Positions 1 through 11,344 are shown, counted from the stretch's first letter. The stretch: DNA of 64,000 nt from Athripsodes cinereus (GCA_947579605.1 OX388305.1:22271542-22335541), one strand, 5' to 3'. A program made the numbers and translations. The notes: generated by a model from the letters alone, not told the origin.

Positions 1-245
1 CACAAGGCCGTAGGTACTTGAGAATTTGATCCACATAATCAAGCTACGTGGTTCTTGGATGCCCGCGCTTCCTCTTTCAGAAATGTATACCTATTCTCTT
101 TGTCATCCATTTGTTGCAAATGTCGAAACCATCGTTACTTATTTACACGCATTCTATCCACAACGCTCCTCTTGCATTCGGCCGTTTTTTCTAAAATCCT
201 CATTCTTTACTCTAACACATTCGAATACCTACTACTTACTGTTAA

Positions 246-376
246 ATTTATTTATTTATTCTTTACTGTACATTGATTACAAACAATTGCATAAAAGGTA
301 TACATTCAAATTAAATACAATCAATATACAGAGGGCGAGTTTATCGCAAAGGCGCTATCTCTTCCAACCAACCCAA
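246..376 (-). repeat. LINE-type 3' end (family A)
   Basis: A TTTATTTATTTATTC tail, then CTTTACTGTACATTGATTAC, then GGGCGAGTTTATCGC and TCTTCCAACCAACCC. The same order recurs at 40638 and 59697, and on the opposite strand at 14349. The (AAAT)n tail and 5' truncation mark a non-LTR retrotransposon 3' UTR. Confidence 0.65.
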
Positions 377-611
377 GTAGAAATTCCCGTATTTTTCCAA
401 ACGTATGACTAATATAAATAATCTTAGTTCCAGGCTGAAGATCTTACGGAGCATTCTCCGTGAAAAATTGATTCCTAGGGTAATAAATTTTTAAATCTCT
501 CTCACATTATTATTTTATTAATAGGTACTGTTATACATACGATTTTATCAAACAAATTCCAAATTGGAATGTCAATAATATAATAATCATTGTGCATATT
601 ACAGTAAGTAC

Positions 612-740
612 ATTTGCAGTGTGAGGGAGGGGAGAAGAGGGGGTGAAAGTGAGTCTGTGATTGGTCCGCAGTGACCACACCCCCCGCGAGGACAACTGGA
701 GAGGGGAGAGATGATTGGAAGGATTTGCGAGCAACTATTA
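612..740. promoter_or_regulatory. GC-rich patch with CCAAT-type boxes upstream of wg
   Basis: A purine-rich GAGGGAGGGGAGAAGAGGGG run, then a C-rich CACACCCCCCGCGAGG, and two inverted CCAAT cores (ATTGG at 660-664 and 714-718). It stands out sharply from AT-rich flanks. It could be a distal promoter or enhancer, or an old repeat; nothing decides between these. Confidence 0.25.
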
Positions 741-898
741 TACAACGCACAAGATCGTCGCTACCTGTCTGAACAAGAAAGAATCAACATACAGAGAAAT
801 AATCAAACATCATTATATTGTAAGGGAACACGAATAGTTTGGGAAACTATTTTAGTTATAAATATTTTGTTTTTGTAAATGAATAAACAATGTGATAT

Positions 899-1460
899 GG
901 TTAGATGGAAAAATCACATTATTATGATAATCATTGTGATGATCTCGCCACTGCATGTCGTCCAAGTATTTGATTTTTTTTATTGCTTTGTTTATATCTA
1001 TATAGTATAATGATGATGTGCAAATTAGTGATGTAAAGAATATTCATATTCACATTCGAATATTTCAAAGTATTCGTATTCTTTATTTTTTGCATTGCAT
1101 TCGCATATTGTTTTGCGAATATTATTTTGGTAATAAAGTATCGGATATTCGGTAAAATTACCGAGTACTTACCCGGTACATTGTAGAAAAAAATACTGAA
1201 TGAAAATATTCTTTAAGAAAACTGAGGAGTTTTGAAATATTTTAAATTCTTATACCATTTTGAAAACTCGGTGACGGGGGGTGGGGGGTAGAAATTTTAA
1301 TGTTTGAACAATTGTAGAAATTTAAGCAAGCCAATATTCGCATTCGCGAATGTCGGCAATAAATATTCGCGTTCGCGAATATCCAAAATCACACATTCGT
1401 TACATCACTAGTGCAAATGAATATTCTGGTATGGAAATAAATATATTATTTATTTATTAA
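899..1460 (+). repeat. LINE-type 3' end (family B), split by the hAT MITE
   Basis: TTAGATGGAA...ATCTCGCCACTGCA...GATGATGTGCAAAT matches 32199-32336. It resumes after the MITE's target duplication and ends in ATTTATTTATTAA-like tail sequence. Only the non-coding 3' end is present. Confidence 0.6.
1026..1410. mobile_element. hAT-type MITE (385 bp)
   Basis: Terminal inverted repeats TAGTGATGTAA / TTACATCACTA are perfect over 11 bp and similar further in. They are flanked by an 8-bp direct duplication GTGCAAAT (1018-1025 and 1411-1418). TIR form and 8-bp duplication are typical of hAT. There is no transposase frame; the interior is rich in ATTCG motifs with a GC patch at 1275-1290. It interrupts a LINE 3' end. 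Confidence 0.85.
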
Positions 1461-2046
1461 TACAATCGTAAAACCTCACAAAAGAATGAAGGAAACATTT
1501 TTATGGAGTAATAGTAGGTAGGTACCTATGATGAATAATTAACAATAAAAAATTAAAATAAGAATAAAAATTTAAGACTGCATGAATTTTTCTAAGTGAA
1601 TCAGAAAAATAGTAATTTTGAAAAACTTCTCAATATTTTATTCTACGATGAAAAACCCTAATGGTATAGTCTATATTTTTGTAGTAATGAGAGTAGGTAC
1701 TTATTTAAAAGTATACAATAAAGATCAGGGTAATGCATCCTCCTAGAAATTAATATGATTCTGATCTCATCTTAATGTAGATTTTCTGTAATCTATAGAT
1801 ATTCAATTAGGTACCTCAACTTTGAGGTGCTCCAGAATTTTATGTGCTAATGACAATTAGACGAATACAAGTAGTTACGTCTGTCTATCACAACTCAATA
1901 TTAACATATACATATTTCACATACATAAGCCAGTTTCACTAAATAATTATTGATATCAGATCGAATATATTTATTATTCAGTTATTGTTAATTTAAAAAA
2001 GCTAAAACTACCATAAATAATAACTACTAGGTACTACTGTACATAC

Positions 2047-2225
2047 CATCACGGCATAACCCACAAATGGGGTAGCCAGCATACCAAATCACAAATGTAA
2101 TAAACATGCAAGCTTCCTCTCCGCGCAGATAAAATTAAGACATTCTATTCTAGACATTCTGGATGGGTGGCATACCTCATAGCTCTATTTCAGATGTTAA
2201 ATATCTTATTTCGAACAAAATGCCT
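2047..2225 (+). repeat. CCATCACGGCAT repeat, long copy
   Basis: Member of an unclassified dispersed family. The left end is CCATCACGGCATAACCCAC, then GGGGTAGCCAGCA, ACATGCAAGC, a CCTCTCCG motif, TTAAGACATTC, GGCATACCTCAT and TTTCAGATGTTAAA. The LINE fragment follows directly. Confidence 0.7.
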
Positions 2226-2261
2226 TTTCGAAAATCTTCTTCTTCTTTAAGTGCTCTATCG

Positions 2262-2420
2262 GGTCCCCCCAACGTTGGCGATCACCTCGGCCAACCTGAC
2301 CCTGTCCTACACCGCTCGGAACAGCTCCTCCACACTACGGATGCCGGTCCACTCCCTGATGTTTCGCAGCCAGGACATCTGTCTCCTAGCAGGTCCTCAG
2401 CGTCCCTCAATTTTCCCCTT
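2262..2420 (-). pseudogene. Fragment of a non-LTR retrotransposon polyprotein C-terminus
   Basis: Read on the minus strand this GC-rich block gives KIEGR*GPARRQMSWLRN, then IREWTGIRSVEELFRAV, a stop, and DRVRLAEVIANVGG. This is the familiar C-terminal tail after the reverse transcriptase of insect LINEs (pattern R-x-SWL-x-N-x-x-x-W ... LFR ... V-x-x-ANV). Two in-frame stops show it is dead. Its base composition stands out from the AT-rich surroundings. It lies about 0.8 kb upstream of the wg ATG. Confidence 0.7.
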
Positions 2421-3216
2421 CAATATCAGTTGGAGAAGGTGGTATTTTAGAAAATAACGCCGTAAAACTCTAATGATACATAAATCATTACACATTCAAC
2501 TTATTAAGGATATCACACTTCACCAATTTTTATTAAAACTTTTGAGATGACCCTCATACCTGTACGTGTGTAGTGTGTAGTACCTGTGCCAAGCTCCGCC
2601 TGATCTCCCTTCGTCCCGCTCTTACAACTTTCCCATACCTCGAGGCTTTATCATTTAACGAAATACAACCACTCGTTCGGTACACTTCGCTGCGCGTCTA
2701 TCGCGGACACAGAAAACACTAAAAATAACAATAACACACATTCATAATATTATAACAACACTATACAGTTCCATCGTAATAAAAAAACGACATAAAATTG
2801 ATATAAATCAAATAACTACCCCTAAATCGACACAATTGACAGATCGACCACTAAATATTAATTAATAATCGTGTTCTAATTTTACTATTTCATTTTTTAA
2901 TGTTTTAAATTTTGCTTTTTTGAATAAAATAAGTCGATCATAATTTTAAAAAATGTGTCAAAGTGAAAACGGTTGAAAAACAAAAACACTCAAACTGAAA
3001 TAAAAATAACATATTTTTTTTTTATTTTCTTGCTTGTGAGTTGAGATACTTTTTCTGAATGTTTTTTTCGAACGTTGAACGAATTATCGACGATTTTATC
3101 ATGAAGTGACAGTTATTATTGTTAAGTTGAACGAAAGTTATTTATTCATTAAATAAAATATTTATTCATTATTTATTTATCTGGAAGATAAACATTTAAT
3201 TACTATTATTGACAAA

Positions 3217-3311
3217 ATGCAGTGGTTATGGGTTTTAGTCGCATTGACGACTATCTTGGAAGTTACCGGAGGAAATGCCAAACCGAGGAAAGGCCGGGGG
3301 AGCATGTGGTG
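3217..3311 (+). CDS. wg: Wnt1/wingless coding exon 1 (signal peptide)
   Basis: First coding exon of the Wnt1 orthologue, residues 1-31 plus two bases of codon 32. The ATG lies in an insect-type start context (ACAAAATG, A at -3). Residues 1-21 form a secretory signal: a Trp/Leu/Val-rich core (WLWVLVALTTIL) followed by a probable cleavage after GNA, before KPRK. A basic GRGSMWW stretch follows and continues in exon 2 as [10 protein letters not shown], the conserved start of mature arthropod Wg. The exon ends at a GTAAGA donor (GT at 3312), giving a phase 2 intron. The exon is too short to be found by ORF length. It was placed by joining TG at 3310-3311 to G at 21822 to rebuild Trp32 in frame. 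The upstream UTR boundary and promoter are not determined. Confidence 0.93.
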
Positions 3312-3371
3312 GTAAGAAAACATAACATCATAAGAAAATTGCATAGTAATTACACAATGTATCTACCATTC

Positions 3372-3548
3372 GAAAGCTCGTCGGTAGCCTAGAGTCTCGG
3401 CCTCGTGCACAAGGGATGCGCGGTTCGATTCCAGATGCCGGCAAACTTCCCTTTCATGACACAAGTTTTTAGCTTACTGTGAAATGTATATAAGGTTGTA
3501 TTTGGGTTTATAACAAAAACCTAGATATATCTTTTTTAATAAAAAAAT
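3372..3548 (+). repeat. tRNA-derived SINE (family 1)
   Basis: It starts near CTCGTCGGTAGCCTAGAGTC, with box A-like TAGCCTAGAG at about 3385. A canonical box B GGTTCGATTCC is at 3422-3432. The body includes TTAGCTTACTGTGAAATG and an A/T-rich tail. A reverse copy lies at 11846-12028. Confidence 0.75.
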
Positions 3549-4362
3549 GTTGAATAAATAATATACCTAAGCAATAAATTTAAATTACAAAGTTTTCATC
3601 TTTCGTTATAAATAGTAAATTGAAAACGCATAAGTAAATACGTAGGTATCTAGTAATATTATATTTAAAGGTTCTTATCTATTTTGAATACTTACATATT
3701 ATTACATTTAATAGCCATGCAGCAAAATAATAAAGTCATTACGCAATATAAATATTGACATTGAATCTTATCAGATTCAATGTATTCAATCAATTCAACT
3801 GTATCCAGTATAGCTATATTATGAGTCATGTAATTGCTCTATAGAAATTTCTATTGATTATTAATAGATGTTTTACTCAATTATCGAAGGTGTATTCATT
3901 CGATTGCGCAATTTTTTTATCTTATACTTTAAATATCTAATGAATGATTTACAATAAAATGCACCTTTCTTAAATAGTTTAATATTGTAATATGACCTAT
4001 TGACGGATTATTATCGTACTAATTACGTAAATTTAAGCATACGTAGTATTTAACTTACTGCACCTATATAGTCGATGAAGATAGATCGGAAACTTAATGA
4101 ATCTGTAATCGTGTTAAACAGAATTGGAATCGATCATTTATATATATTACTTCGTACTTGGAACTATTTTAATTAATTACTGGCGTCTAAGTGCACAACG
4201 GAAACATTACAATATATAAATAATATCCATCATGCTGAGAACTTTAAATTTACTAAACACACAAAATATCATAATATTATTATTCCTGTAATAATATTAT
4301 CAAAATTCCTGGTTACAAAGTTGGTTAATAAAACATTTTTATCAGTCATTTATAAACACTGC

Positions 4363-4384
4363 ATACACACACACACACACACAC
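4363..4384. repeat. (AC)n microsatellite
   Basis: About ten uninterrupted CA units, some 70 bp before the LTR retrotransposon. Confidence 0.9.
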
Positions 4385-4456
4385 TCAAAATGTCGTAGTA
4401 GAAAGTACACAATATCAAACAAATATTTTGGTCCGTAGGTACGTAAATATATGTGA

Positions 4457-5108
4457 TGTAGACGCATTATTCCACTTTTATTTACTTGTTCTCAAATTAT
4501 TCACAACTACTTTCCATTATACTTCCCTCCAAAACTTTCTCTGACTCCAGTCCACCTTTTTTTATACATTGTCCAGCTAATTCAGTCGAAGAACTTGAGT
4601 CTCAGTTCAGGGATAATTGTAGAGTTCTTAGTTTGGTTTCATAGATCAAAAGAAAACAGAAGTTAAGTTAAATAACAAAACATTTATTCATGGTTCAAAT
4701 TATTACTGTCCGGTTCAACACAAACAGACACACAGTTACATTTTACACAAGCACTTAATATTATACAACAAATTCTAAGTTAAAATTAATCAAGTCACTT
4801 ATCACTATGTACAGTTTATTTTGATACAGGTTTCAATTATTGTTTAGCACTTTTAACACAAGTTATTACTTTTCGGTTCAGCCACCGCCCAACGCAAAAG
4901 CGTCGGCCGGTGCTACCGAGGCCAGGAGCAGGGGACAAGTGAAGTTAGTTACAGGATGTTCAACATAGAGAAATTTAACGGAAGTCAAAATAGAGTTTTA
5001 TTTAATATTTGCGGGATTCTTTCCTTCAAAAAAAAGTCAAATGGTAACTAAGTAAATTTTAATATGGAATACTCTAATAATTATCTATTGTTATTTTTAA
5101 CTACGACA
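4457..5108 (-). repeat. LTR (3' LTR in element orientation)
   Basis: 652-bp terminal repeat matching 9397-10048 base for base by eye. On the minus strand an AATAAA signal lies near 4682-4688. A GC-richer block sits near 4880-4935. Confidence 0.93.
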
Positions 5109-6784
5109 TTCCATCTCAAGTCATTTCACAAAGAAAAAAAAATTAAAAAAAAAGAAAAGTCTCATTGTTACGTTACAAAGTGGAAATTACAGTTACAGAG
5201 ACTATCAACACATCAATGGAAAATTACAGTTGCACAGTGACATTACAGGAATTAATGATGATCAATCATGAGTTACATATATCAATACTTTTTTTTTTAC
5301 AAAGTTTTTGTACTTAATTTCACCTTCTATTACAATCCTCATCAGGAATGTACACGTCATGAGCCAATAATGGGACCAAGAAGATGTACCGACAGGGCAG
5401 GTCGCAGATACGGAAATCGTAGACAATACCCTCGACATTCCTCCAAGCACACCATTACGAACTCAAGACAACAATTACAATATTACACATTATTTTCACA
5501 ATTTCAACAATATAACCCTCAAACAACAACCCAACACCCAAGTAATTTCAGAATACATAGTTTGACAATAAAATAAAGGGGGGTAGTCAATCCGACCTTC
5601 AATCTTGCAACAATTATACCTGAATTACCAATCTCATTACCATTATACCTGATCTACCTCTATTCTAAGGGCGGCAATCTATACCCTATTGAATTAAACA
5701 TGTTATTTCCATGGGGTGTTCGACCCATCTTGCACAGGCTTGACGACATATATCAGGTGTCCAACCTTTCGCGCGGAGCTTTTCCAAGCGAACCTGTACG
5801 TAACATTTGAGCGTCCTCAATCTCTTACAATGACAATGGCTTGTCGGGCTAGCTTCGACTGGCGACCACAAGAGGTTCCAGACGAGCAAATACAAATTTA
5901 AAAAAAAAAACTTAACTAGATTCGAGTTATGCTTGACTTTCTATAGGGTGAGACGATTAGTCACACCTCTAAATCAGCATAACTCCGGAGATGAACAGGG
6001 AAGAGTGCGAATCATCCAACTGACTCCGTAACATTCATTCTTGACACTTGAACATTACTGATAGGGTACGCATGCCTATACAGTAATAATGTCGAAATGA
6101 CCAACAGGTTCACATACCAAGTGAGAACCTTGTCATTAAAATTTTGGTGAACCAGACAATTTGAAACAATCTAAACATTACAAAATTTTTCCTTTTACCG
6201 ATGCAACCTTGACCCTTTAATACAATTGTTACAATTATTATCTACTATCCCAATTAGTGATAACCTTTCACACACTTTTATACTTCAACATTTATGGCTC
6301 AATCTGACATACTTCATACTTTTATACCTTCCATCCTTCATCTATCATAAGACGTACAACAGTTACCACATAAGTAGGAGATTGGTAAGAGACCAATTAC
6401 AAAAGAAAACGACTAAATATTATACTTTCGTATAAGGAAGGGTCGAAATTGCATCCGGGTTTTCTTAACATCCTAACTTAAAATTAAACAAGTATTGTCC
6501 CTTGCCTGAGCCAGTGGGGGAGTTCAGATCTTAATGAATAAGTTGCGTGTTGAAACGGCTAGCTTAAGAGATGGAAAGGCAACCTCATTCACCCAAAGGC
6601 ACAAACAAGAGAGAAATTCACAATACAAAAGGTTGAGCGCCACGAAATTCATATTTTAAATTTTTTTACAAAATTCCTTCAGAGTCTGAATTGCGAAGAT
6701 CCTCTGAGGCATACTTAAAATTAACAAGTTTACACGTACCTGAGCTGTAGTGATTACATACATTATTCTGATATGGTAACAAGA

Positions 6785-7030
6785 TTCATTATATACTATT
6801 ACAGGTTTTCCAATTTCTAAGTTATTTTACTTTTTCTATTTATCAAAACAATGGAATTTCAATACGTCATTTGACAGTGACGTCATTACAGTACATACAT
6901 TTTCATGGCATGGCGACAAGACAAGTTATATATTATTACAAGTTTTCAAATTTTCTAAGTTTTTAATCAACACAAACAATGAAATTTCAATACGTCATTT
7001 GACAGTGACGTCATTACAGTACATACAGCT
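6785..7030. repeat. Imperfect direct duplication inside the LTR element
   Basis: Two successive copies of roughly 115 bp share AATACGTCATTTGACAGTGA and the following CGTCATTACAGTACATACA, ending near 6900 and 7026. They lie just downstream of gag in the element's orientation, in its non-coding tail. Confidence 0.75.
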
Positions 7031-7153
7031 CAAGCAGGGTCAGTGTGATTTAAAACTTCTTAACCTAATACATCAATTGTAAATTAAAAAAACAACTCTT
7101 TCGAACTTGTTGCATAGTCAAGTGCAATGTAGAGGAAAATTTGAAGCTATACT

Positions 7154-7975
7154 TTAATAATGTCTTTGAGTGGCAGTAGATGGAGTAGCAAGTGACAAAC
7201 GTTCAAAACTCGTACAAACTCGTTCCAGATCAATTAAAGTAATGGGGTTAGCACCAATTATAGGAGCAGCAAAATGTGTACAAAGACCTTTCTTAATTAT
7301 TTTTAGAAGTTCTGATTCCCGAATGGGAGATTTAAGACCGCGATTCATCATCGTGACACGGGATATATAATCTGAGGCAGTTTCAGAAGAAGACTGTTTT
7401 GAACACCAAATACTCATACGACGTTCAGAGGTAATGGACTCGCTATCAAAACGATCAATGAAAGTGGCTTTTACTTCATCCCATTGCAAAGCACTGAGAC
7501 GAGCAGCTCGGAAAAATGTGAGTGCCTTCTCACTTAAAAATTCAGGCAAAACAGTAGGTAAAAGAGTTATATCAAAACGACGAGAAAGACAAATCTCCTC
7601 AAGGCGAGTAAAGAATTCGATTAAGTCACCTTTGCCGTTAAATACAGGGATAGGCCATGACGAAAAGTTTACATTTATTGGAGCATAGGTAGATCTAGCT
7701 CGAGGTGTTACATGAGGATGAGTAACGGAACGGTCGCAACTGGGGACACTTTCCTCAGCAGCGATAGCACAACTAGAATTGGTAACATGCAGCAAGGTAG
7801 TATTTTCTAAAAGTTGAGGAACATTTGAAATTTTGTTATTAAATACCTTACATTGTTCACGTAGATCATTAAGTGACTGCGCAGGTTCTACACCTCTTTG
7901 GGATAAAGCATGCTTCAATGTTTTTGTGTTTGATTTTTCCACCCGAGGGATGGGCGTAATTAAGTATTCAGACAT
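7154..7975 (-). CDS. Gag-like protein of LTR retrotransposon (273 aa)
   Basis: Capsid-like protein of the retrotransposon; in the family, Gag forms the particle that packages element RNA. The segment from about residue 105 to 245 fits the retrotransposon gag domain: FNGKGDLIEFFTRLEEICLS, then LPEFLSEKALTFFRAARL, a conserved Trp (QWDEVKATFIDRF), and ASDYISRVTMMNRGL...IIKKGL. The start ATG is in a good AAAATG context. The protein stops at ATQRHY without a CCHC zinc knuckle and without fusion to pol, so it is shorter than the usual gypsy Gag. A leader of about 1.4 kb separates it from the 5' LTR and about 2 kb of non-coding DNA follows. The intact frame fits a recent insertion. Confidence 0.85.
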   Translation of the reverse strand: MSEYLITPIPRVEKSNTKTLKHALSQRGVEPAQSLNDLREQCKVFNNKISNVPQLLENTTLLHVTNSSCAIAAEESVPSCDRSVTHPHVTPRARSTYAPINVNFSSWPIPVFNGKGDLIEFFTRLEEICLSRRFDITLLPTVLPEFLSEKALTFFRAARLSALQWDEVKATFIDRFDSESITSERRMSIWCSKQSSSETASDYISRVTMMNRGLKSPIRESELLKIIKKGLCTHFAAPIIGANPITLIDLERVCTSFERLSLATPSTATQRHY

Positions 7976-9396
7976 TTTGAAATTAAAAAAAATCAGTTGT
8001 ATTTCAATTACTTGACTTCAAAAAATTCAACTGCGGTTCGCAGAGGGTTAACAATTTCAATCGTGTTCACTAAGAGTTAAAACCAACAAGTTCAAAATTC
8101 AATTGCTACAAAACAAAAATTTACATTTATTTTCAATTGTTACTTAACGTCCACAAAGGGTTAAGTGTACTTACATTTTCAAATTCGTAAAAGGTTGTGA
8201 AAGGTTAACATTATTTTATTTCAACTTAGTTCAAAAAATTATTTCCACAAAAAAAATTAATTATTAATTTAACTCTTTGTCCCATCACTATATAAGTATT
8301 AATAATTTTATCCCAGCACTAGTTCACCATGCATTAAACCATAGATGATATTGCATTCAAAAGTTCTCTATAGAATCAACATTACAACTCTAATTGTTTC
8401 AAAATTCTTTTAACGAACTTAATATTCACAACCAAGGACACAAATCTACCTTTAAGATAAAATCAAAACAAAAATTTATCATCAAAATGAAATTCCCCAT
8501 CAGAAGCTACCACACATACAAACTTATTATTATGTATAGCTAGGTAGGCACAACAACATTGGTACAATTTTGAGACATTTCAACAATCAATTACTGCTCT
8601 GCAATACTGCCAATTGCACACTGGATCTTGATGAGAAAAGAAAAGAACTATAACAATACATTACGATTCTCCAGGCGCAATAGATGTTTCCTTCCTTGGT
8701 ACCTAGCCTTCAATGACGTAACCAAAAAGAACGTTGAACAATTATCGGAATATTAATTTGTTGTATTCACATCTGTAGTGGAACTGCTCTACGGTCATCA
8801 AAAACGCTGGAACATGGCCTCATCATTCATTCATCTCTTGAAAATATCCACCGCTTGGCTCTGTATCAGGGTATCCTCACAGGCAGAACAACTGGAGAAA
8901 CGCTTCTTGGACATTTGGTCTGAATTATGTTTCATTCAGACATTGAAGTCATTGTTCGAAGGAACTTGAAATCATCTAGCACTGTTTAATATTGTTTTAC
9001 TTGAGTACCAAACGTACAATTGTACTTATTTATTTGCAAAAAACTGTATTTAATTATTTTATTATTATTATAAAACGTTTAAAACTAGAATTGATATTTA
9101 TCTTTCACTTATTCTTCGTAACCGTTGTTATTTTTAAACTTTTGTTGGAGAGACGAAACATGACGTTGCGTGTTCTGTGTTGACCGTGTGAGTTGAGTCG
9201 TTTTAGAATTGAGCCGTGTCTTCGGGCGTGGCTCGAGAAGATACGTTGCAAAACGCAATTGCGTTGGCCATCTTGAATGTTCTAATGCGTCGAAATTTTA
9301 ATTAGGTTATCACATAACAAAACTAATTGTATCTATTTTTACACTGAATTTATCACTATGAAACCAAATCTGGCCACACGTTGCAGGCGTCATTTA

Positions 9397-10048
9397 TGTA
9401 GACGCATTATTCCACTTTTATTTACTTGTTCTCAAATTATTCACAACTACTTTCCATTATACTTCCCTCCAAAACTTTCTCTGACTCCAGTCCACCTTTT
9501 TTTATACATTGTCCAGCTAATTCAGTCGAAGAACTTGAGTCTCAGTTCAGGGATAATTGTAGAGTTCTTAGTTTGGTTTCATAGATCAAAAGAAAACAGA
9601 AGTTAAGTTAAATAACAAAACATTTATTCATGGTTCAAATTATTACTGTCCGGTTCAACACAAACAGACACACAGTTACATTTTACACAAGCACTTAATA
9701 TTATACAACAAATTCTAAGTTAAAATTAATCAAGTCACTTATCACTATGTACAGTTTATTTTGATACAGGTTTCAATTATTGTTTAGCACTTTTAACACA
9801 AGTTATTACTTTTCGGTTCAGCCACCGCCCAACGCAAAAGCGTCGGCCGGTGCTACCGAGGCCAGGAGCAGGGGACAAGTGAAGTTAGTTACAGGATGTT
9901 CAACATAGAGAAATTTAACGGAAGTCAAAATAGAGTTTTATTTAATATTTGCGGGATTCTTTCCTTCAAAAAAAAGTCAAATGGTAACTAAGTAAATTTT
10001 AATATGGAATACTCTAATAATTATCTATTGTTATTTTTAACTACGACA
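9397..10048 (-). repeat. LTR (5' LTR in element orientation)
   Basis: Partner of 4457-5108. It should carry the element's promoter, which would transcribe antisense to wg. Confidence 0.93.
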
Positions 10049-11002
10049 GTGAATGCTTAAATTTTTATCAATTTATAGAATTTTGTGGTAAAAAGAAAAA
10101 ACTTATACCTACTGTAAAAATTTCATTCCTTGTGCAAGATTAAACAAAGTCATCCCATTTAATTCCAAGTATAATATTACAATTTATGAACTACTGTTTT
10201 ACAATATTTGCATAGAAATGTATCGTTTACCATGTTTTGTTAAAAATAATAATTTACAATTCATATTACGGATGTCTCTTGTTGTTGCATTGAAATATTT
10301 CATCCTTCAACAATAAAAGTCATCAACAAATATTTTCCAAAAAAACATACTTAACTTTATATATACGTATCATGATCTTGCCATTACCATTTTGATGGTT
10401 GTCGGCATATATTTCTTTATTTTCTGGTAAATAAGAAAATAAATTCTAGAGATGGTATGAACTAATGCTTTCTACTGTACTTTTATTTAAAATCAATTTG
10501 ATGATTATTTCCTGAGCAAAGCTGCGCTTGAAGCTAGTAAATAATATCAAGTGGCTGTGTTGTATGTTGACAGTAGTCCACAGGTAGCATATTATTATTA
10601 TTACACTGTAATAAAATAAACTAAATAGGTAGGTAGTTACGTACTAAACTCACTACTCAGTCACTCACTCACTACTTGAAGGTTCTATAAATCACAAGAC
10701 TATCAACGGAACACTCAAGATCCCATAAAACATTTAAGTATCTACTACTACCATTCCTCAAAATCGTGCTATAAATTATCACCACCGAGTGTATTACATA
10801 GATACATATAGGTATTCCTTCCTACTGTATGTATTAGCTCTTACACTTCATCTCATCATTCAAGTGGAAGTATGTAAATTATATGTTTTTATTTACTTTA
10901 TATAAATAACTGACAAACTAACTAGAATCATTGCTGATTAAAACAAAGAGATAACTGAAAATCGATATTTATTGAAATCAGTTTTTTTTCTACTTTATTA
11001 CA

Positions 11003-11110
11003 GCATATCCCGCAAATAGGGATAGCCAGCAGATCAGGTGCATTTAAAAATATGCAAGCTGTCCTTTCCGTACCAACAAAAAATTAAGACGTTCAGTCCA
11101 GAAAAACCAC
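11003..11110 (+). repeat. CCATCACGGCAT repeat, left half
   Basis: Carries AGCATATCCCGCAAATAGGG, ATAGCCAGCAGATCAG, ATATGCAAGCTGTCCTTTCC and AAAAATTAAGACGTTCAG. It faces a right-half copy in the opposite orientation at 11345-11480. Confidence 0.65.
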
Positions 11111-11344
11111 ATATAATTTATAAACAAAAAAGGTAAACACTTACGGTTTTCCGTACGAGCGGGAGACAAATTCTTTCACGAGTTCTCCACAATAATCACT
11201 CATTTTCACACAAATGGTTTTGAACAGACACACAGTGCCACAAATTGCGCATATTCAATTATCTTTTTTTTCCATTTATAGTTTTCTTATTTGATTCAAT
11301 TTGCTTATCTGTTGATTTCTCTCATTGGTTAAAATTCAAATTAA

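Larger units (their letters stand above)
1..3216. other. Upstream region and 5' UTR of wg
   Basis: No coding exon recognised. It contains two LINE 3' ends, a hAT-type MITE, a copy of the CCATCACGGCAT repeat, a LINE coding fragment and a GC-rich patch, each listed separately. The last few hundred bases before the ATG are AT-rich and must contain 5' UTR, but no convincing TATA box or initiator could be fixed. Confidence 0.6.
4457..10048 (-). mobile_element. Complete LTR retrotransposon, Gag-only, antisense in wg intron 1
   Basis: Two 652-bp direct repeats (4457-5108 and 9397-10048) begin TGTAGACGC and end CTACGACA, so the termini are TG...CA. They read as identical throughout. The flanking GTGA at 4453-4456 and 10049-10052 is a 4-bp target duplication of the Ty3/gypsy kind. 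The 4,288-bp interior has one substantial ORF, on the minus strand, encoding a Gag-like protein; no reverse transcriptase, protease, RNase H or integrase frame is present. On the minus strand a TGACGCCTGCAACGTG stretch just inside the 5' LTR (about 9376-9392) resembles a tRNA primer-binding site. The purine-rich GAGATGGAA abutting the 3' LTR (5109-5117) is a plausible polypurine tract. The element would need enzymes from a related autonomous copy. Confidence 0.93.
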
